Of a DNA stretch of 64,000 nucleotides, positions 61,788-64,000 are shown piece by piece. This DNA is from an uncultured Bacilli bacterium (lineage in GTDB: Bacteria > Bacillota_I > Bacilli_A > RF39 > UBA660), in the NCBI GenBank assembly GCA_910586295.1, contig CAJUGE010000070.1, positions 42,644 through 106,643 of the forward strand, in the 5' to 3' direction. Below the pieces are notes generated by a model. It was not told the origin of the DNA, made no database searches, and saw nothing but the letters and a program-made list of their open reading frames with translations. The number at the start of each line of letters is the position of its first letter. The stretch's first letter is position 1. The translations under genes and the position numbers were made by a program.

Positions 61788-61862
61788 ATGAATAATGATT
61801 ATAGAGCACTTACTGGTGTGGTTATTGATGCTGGGCATCAAGGATACCTCTTAACAAGGTAG
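61788..61862 (+). pseudogene. N-acetylmuramoyl-L-alanine amidase, truncated at the element boundary
   Basis: An ATG after TAGGTGAT opens MNNDYRALTGVVIDAGHQG, the first strand and metal-binding His of an Amidase_3 domain. Homology stops after Gly19, and five further codons lead to TAG. The wall-cutting enzyme would need about 150 more residues. The break coincides with the change to plasmid-like sequence, so an element probably inserted here. Confidence 0.7.
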
Positions 61863-61890
61863 ATAAATAAAGGAATATATAACATATTTT

Positions 61891-61921
61891 GAACTGATTA
61901 TAATTGTCAGTTCTTTTTTTA
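61891..61921 (+). terminator. Terminator at the element's left end
   Basis: GAACTGA pairs with TCAGTTC around TTATAATTG and is followed by seven Ts. It would insulate the element from upstream transcription. Confidence 0.8.
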
Positions 61922-61984
61922 TGCCCATACATAGCCATTTTATTTATAGAGTGGCTAGAGTTTAAAGAAAGGAGGAAAATGTAT

Positions 61985-62809
61985 ATGTCGCAATGCAAAG
62001 TAATTGCAGTTGCAAATCAAAAAGGTGGAGTGGGCAAGACCACCACAACTTTTAGTCTAGGTGTTGCTTTAGCAAAAGATGGTAAGAAAGTATTATTGGT
62101 AGATACTGATCCACAAGGTAGCCTTACTATTTCTATGGGTTGGCGAGAACTAGATAAAATACCACTAACTATTGCAAATTTAATGGAACAGTCAATGAAT
62201 GATGAGCATATTAAGACAAACGAATCTATATTGCACCATAAGGAAAATGTTGATTTAATTCCATCTAATTTGAGATTATCGGTGTTAGAAATGTCTTTGT
62301 TTAGTGCTATGAGTAGGGAATACACTATGAGAAACTGTTTATCAAAAGTAAAAGACAATTATGATTATATACTAATAGATTGTCAGCCATCTTTAGGAAT
62401 TTTAACAGTTAATGCGTTAGCAAGTGCAGATAGTGTTGTAATCCCAATGCAAAGTCAATATTTGTCTGCTATGGGAATGACTGAATTGTTAAAGACAGTT
62501 AGCAAAGTTAGAAATCAAATTAATCCACAATTAAAAGTAGATGGTGTTTTGATAACATTAGTGGATAAAAGAACAAATCTATCTAAAGAAATGAGAAAAC
62601 AACTACAAGAAAATTATGGAAGTGCAGTAAAGTTCTACGATACACAAATACCTTTTGCAATAAAAACAGCAGAAGCAACTTCTACTGGAATGAGTATCTT
62701 TGAATATGACAAAAATAGCAAAGTGGCAGAAGCATATTCTTCGTTTGCAAAGGAGGTGCTTGAAGATGGCAAAGAGCGAAATAAAAATGCCATTGCCAAA
62801 GTTAGATGA
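61985..62809 (+). CDS. ParA-family ATPase of the mobile element
   Basis: From the ATG at 61985 (AAGGAGG nine bases upstream; the ATG at 61979 is too close) the protein is 274 residues. The deviant Walker A is KGGVGKTTTT, with DTDPQGS, ILIDCQPS and a Soj-like ending GMSIFEYDKNS. It is a relative of the chromosomal Soj at 6382-7194, but clearly of another lineage. It would stabilise the element when excised. It overlaps the ParB gene by 44 bases. Confidence 0.92.
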   Translation: MSQCKVIAVANQKGGVGKTTTTFSLGVALAKDGKKVLLVDTDPQGSLTISMGWRELDKIPLTIANLMEQSMNDEHIKTNESILHHKENVDLIPSNLRLSVLEMSLFSAMSREYTMRNCLSKVKDNYDYILIDCQPSLGILTVNALASADSVVIPMQSQYLSAMGMTELLKTVSKVRNQINPQLKVDGVLITLVDKRTNLSKEMRKQLQENYGSAVKFYDTQIPFAIKTAEATSTGMSIFEYDKNSKVAEAYSSFAKEVLEDGKERNKNAIAKVR

Positions 62810-63710
62810 TTTATTTACAACAGAACAAGAACGACAAGATAAAAATTCAGAAAAGGTTGTTGATATATCACTAACAGAAATTCAAGAGTTTCCAAATCAC
62901 CCGTTTAAGGTAATTGTAAATGAAGAAATGCAAGAAATGGCACAAAGTATAAGTGAACACGGTGTGTTATTACCTGTACTTGTTAGACCACTTCAAAATG
63001 GTAGTTATCAAATGATTTCTGGACATAGAAGAAAAAAGGCTAGTGAAATTGCTAATAAAGAAACAATACCGTGTATAGTACGAAACCTAACAGATGATGA
63101 AGCCACTATTATTATGGTAGATAGCAACTTACAAAGAGAGAAGATATTGCCAAGTGAACGAGCCTTTGCTTATAAAATGAAATTGGAAGCAATGACACAT
63201 CAAGGACAAAGAACAGATTTAACTTGTTCCCAAGTTGGTAACAAGTTAAGTGGTAAAAAATCTTTGGAGATATTAGCCGAAGAAGTCGGCGAAAGCAAAT
63301 CTAATGTTCATAGATTTATTAGACTTACTGAATTAACAAAGTCTTTACTTGATATGGTAGATAGTGAAGATATTGCATTTAATCCAGCAGTAGAACTTTC
63401 ATATCTCACTAAACAAGAACAAGAATGGCTTTTAAATAGTATTGAATGTAATGTTGCCACACCATCTTTATCACAAGCCCAAGAGATGAAAAGATTAAGT
63501 CAAAGTGGGAATTTAGATGAAGATAAAATCGAGGAAATAATGAGTCGTGAAAAACCTAACCAAGTTGAAAAACTAAAATTAGATTTTAAAGACTTACAAC
63601 CTAAAATGCCTAAAGGTATGCCACAGACTGAATGGATTAAACACATTTATAAAGCATTAGATTATTACAATAAGGCTATGGAAAGACAGAAACAACAAGG
63701 AGCAAGATAG
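62766..63710 (+). CDS. ParB-family protein of the mobile element
   Basis: From the ATG at 62766 (GGAGG nine bases upstream) the protein is 314 residues. The ParB N-domain has ISLTEIQEFPNHPF, GVLLPVLVRPL, MISGHRRKKASEI and DSNLQREKILPSERAFAYKMK. A helix-turn-helix region follows (LAEEVGESKSNVHRFIRLTELT). This is the RepB/Spo0J-type ParB found at the start of Tn1549-like elements. The start lies inside parA, so the two are coupled. Confidence 0.92.
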   Translation: MAKSEIKMPLPKLDDLFTTEQERQDKNSEKVVDISLTEIQEFPNHPFKVIVNEEMQEMAQSISEHGVLLPVLVRPLQNGSYQMISGHRRKKASEIANKETIPCIVRNLTDDEATIIMVDSNLQREKILPSERAFAYKMKLEAMTHQGQRTDLTCSQVGNKLSGKKSLEILAEEVGESKSNVHRFIRLTELTKSLLDMVDSEDIAFNPAVELSYLTKQEQEWLLNSIECNVATPSLSQAQEMKRLSQSGNLDEDKIEEIMSREKPNQVEKLKLDFKDLQPKMPKGMPQTEWIKHIYKALDYYNKAMERQKQQGAR

Positions 63711-64000
63711 TGGGAGTAGTTATTCCATTCTTCCCCTTCCTATAACCTACCCCTAGTATATATACTAACTGTTATTTACTAACTGAAAAAAAATATATAT
63801 TAGTAAATTTACACAAATGCAAAAGAAATCATTTTAGTTTATACTAACATCATCAAAGCAAGAAAGACATCTGGTAATATGTCAAGATAAATATTAAATT
63901 TTCCCAGAAATGTCTTTAGCAGTTTTATCGGAACTTTCTGCTTTATCAAATAAATATCAAGCCATACTTAAAACTGTGTGCATAAGTTGCAAACTGTTCG
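63711..64000. other. Right edge of the window, no certain gene
   Basis: ACTAACTG occurs twice (63764-63771 and 63778-63785). From 63909 an open plus-strand frame reaches the edge, and minus-strand pieces such as EQFATYAHSFKYGL are also open, but none can be called as a gene from what is visible. The segment probably holds the leader or first codons of the element's next genes. Confidence 0.4.

Larger units (their letters stand above)
61843..64000. mobile_element. Left end of an integrative or conjugative element (runs past the window)
   Basis: From about 61843 the sequence changes from a broken amidase gene to a terminator and then a second parA-parB pair. Codon use also changes: many more A-ending and C-containing codons (CAA, CCA, ACA) than in the chromosomal parAB. 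ParA and ParB of this type start Tn1549-like elements of gut Bacillota. Relaxase, transfer and integrase genes would lie beyond 64000, so the type is inference. Confidence 0.6.

Noticed and set aside
1..64000. A reverse transcriptase or template repeat to complete the DGR
   Set aside because: None of the open frames shows a reverse transcriptase core such as YxDD, and I found no intergenic sequence resembling the variable regions. They must lie outside the window if they exist.
1..64000. TGA read as tryptophan (mollicute code)
   Set aside because: Several intact genes end in TGA (soj, the toxin peptide, psd-type neighbours) and conserved Trp positions use TGG, so the standard code applies.
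1..64000. tRNA or rRNA genes and CRISPR arrays
   Set aside because: I saw no tRNA arm consensus, no rRNA segments and no regularly spaced repeats on either strand.
63909..64000. Open frames at the right edge
   Set aside because: Pieces are open on both strands but too short, and none has a convincing start within the window.

Overview
The window looks like chromosomal DNA from an uncultured, very AT-rich Bacillota of the class Bacilli (gut-type relatives of RF39, Erysipelotrichales or the mollicutes). The evidence is low GC throughout, AGGAGG ribosome sites, TTG/GTG starts, a T-box before lysS, and the set tilS-ftsH, parAB, DUF951, ychF, rpsF-ssb-rpsR, rplM-rpsI and dusB/lysS. TGA is used as a normal stop, so this is the standard bacterial code and not the mollicute code. 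The taxonomic placement is inference.

Layout. 1-16.4 kb is mostly housekeeping: tilS, ftsH, chromosomal parAB, DUF951, an AbgT-type transporter, ychF and rpsF-ssb-rpsR. It is interrupted by a frameshifted DUF4143 ATPase lying between 21-bp direct repeats, and by a surface lipoprotein whose C-terminal segment looks hypervariable (12.1-13.5 kb). 16.3-24.1 kb is mainly minus strand: a YugP-type metallopeptidase, an unusual ClpC-like ATPase, a YfcC-like transporter, three unknown genes and lysS with its T-box. 24.2-26.5 kb is a small island between lysS and dusB with a broken DUF3800 gene, a 330-bp repeat, an HD hydrolase, a type I toxin-antitoxin locus and an unidentified structured RNA. 26.5-33.2 kb holds dusB, a repeat-domain membrane protein, rplM-rpsI, two unknown genes, an Abi_2 (HEPN) gene and htrA. 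33.4-35.2 kb carries an interrupted kinase-like gene and a second, inverted copy of the 330-bp repeat. 35.3-46.2 kb holds paired small paralogues, lipid and envelope genes (diacylglycerol kinase, psd, PAP2, GT2, CmpB-like), superoxide reductase, a possible double-glycine-leader peptide and a heterodimeric ABC exporter. 46.3-61.9 kb is a defence-type island: McrBC, XRE regulators, a second hypervariable lipoprotein, NfeD/SPFH, an HD-GYP protein, a broken helicase-nuclease, a broken Wadjet type II JetA, and a four-gene SEC-C/pRiA4b-ORF3 operon of unknown job. At about 61.85 kb an amidase gene is cut short and a mobile element with its own parAB begins and runs off the window.

Main points. (1) Two lipoproteins end in C-type-lectin-like segments with the marks of diversity-generating retroelement targets. 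No reverse transcriptase or template is in the window. Each lies divergent to a small DNA-binding regulator with matching operator repeats. (2) A 30-residue membrane peptide gene has a complete type I toxin-antitoxin layout, with both promoters, an overlapping antisense RNA and 5'-3' mRNA pairing. (3) Two inverted copies of a structured 330-bp repeat contain paired AGTAGTAAA motifs resembling Tn916-integrase arm sites. (4) Broken genes are confined to accessory regions while core genes are intact, which argues for real decay rather than sequencing error.
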